This document shows, one piece after another, positions 63,885 to 64,000 of a stretch of 64,000 bases of DNA. The stretch lies in assembly GCF_014193515.1 (NCBI RefSeq), contig NZ_BLXX01000012.1, positions 145,053 through 209,052 on the forward strand, written 5' to 3'. A program made the position numbers and the translations under genes. Each line of letters opens with the position of its first letter. The stretch's first letter is position 1. A model generated the notes under the pieces. That model was not told the origin of the DNA. It saw nothing but the letters and a program-made list of their open reading frames with translations, and ran no database searches. Source of the stretch: Geomonas silvestris (GTDB taxonomy: Bacteria; Desulfobacterota; Desulfuromonadia; Geobacterales; Geobacteraceae).

Positions 63885-64000
63885 TCAAGTAGACATTTCA
63901 TAAGTAGAGTTTCTGGTGTAGCGATTCATGTAATCAGAGGGCGTTAGATCCCCAAGGGCATCGTGCGGGCGTAGCTCGTTGTAGTCGTTCATCCACCAGT
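63885..64000 (-). mobile_element. 3' end of an IS3-family element (transposase OrfB)
   Basis: The last 37 codons of an IS3-type transposase are visible on the minus strand: WWMNDYNELRPHDALGDLTP then SDYMNRYTRNSTY and a stop at 63885. This is the typical rve end of OrfB. The IS end probably lies near 63866-63880, with CTCCCCCGTCAAGTAGACA resembling a terminal repeat. The rest is outside the window. Confidence 0.85.

Overview
The window looks like a GC-rich deltaproteobacterium of the Geobacter/Geomonas group. Several signs point there: a riboflavin cluster running straight into nusB and hom, an ssrA/smpB pair, several hemerythrins and chemotaxis transducers, a KaiC-like ATPase paired with a PAS histidine kinase, and many dispersed CCACGGAG-type and GAATCCCCC-type repeats. 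The genus is an inference; no rRNA gene is present.

Layout. (1) 1 to about 7.8 kb: the repressor-side arm of a Mu-like transposable prophage. A leftward early operon holds a Cro/Ner-like HTH protein, small regulators, a DDE transposase (MuA-like), an AAA ATPase (MuB-like) and small proteins running off the left edge. A divergent repressor is followed by a small zinc-ribbon membrane protein. (2) 7.8-27 kb: a loosely packed accessory stretch. It has a family 61 glycosyltransferase, a 21-bp dyad-symmetric tandem array, a lipoprotein, a 995-residue repeat protein, a DJ-1/PfpI protein, an epoxide-hydrolase-like enzyme, a YciI protein between inverted repeats, an HxlR/SDR/DUF1330 group, a phosphoesterase, decayed hicB antitoxins, the KaiC-like/kinase pair and many REPIN-like repeats. 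Two fragments of the ylqF gene tail lie beside those repeats. (3) 27-57.9 kb: core chromosome. It carries ylqF, an amidohydrolase, smpB-ssrA, panB-panC-panD, a GAF chemotaxis transducer, pfkA, a redoxin, a hemerythrin operon behind two TTGAC-N4-GTCAT sites, dCMP deaminase-nrdR-ribD-ribE-ribBA-ribH-nusB-hom, marR with a FUSC exporter, tex, a PAP2 phosphatase, DUF2325/DUF3793, a second chemotaxis transducer, a bacteriohemerythrin and a Gly/Thr-rich exported protein. (4) 58.3 kb to the right edge: an integrated island. It starts at the 3' half of a tRNA-Leu gene (attachment site), then a tyrosine integrase, a zinc-finger protein, a RadC-like protein, an ArdC-like antirestriction protein and two copies of a leader/ORF/terminator module. 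It ends with an AT-rich secreted protein abutting an IS3-family element cut by the window edge.

The most unusual signals are the duplicated leader/small-ORF/terminator modules at 61.9-62.5 kb, where a terminator runs directly into a nested stem touching the Shine-Dalgarno; the array of 19 dyad-symmetric 21-bp units at 10.1-10.5 kb; two adjacent phage-arm proteins sharing a VAGRDI motif; two very small hydrophobic ORFs in an AT-rich pocket at 26.25-26.43 kb; and a possible attenuator ahead of panB. Identifications rest on reading motifs and family resemblance; no database search was run.
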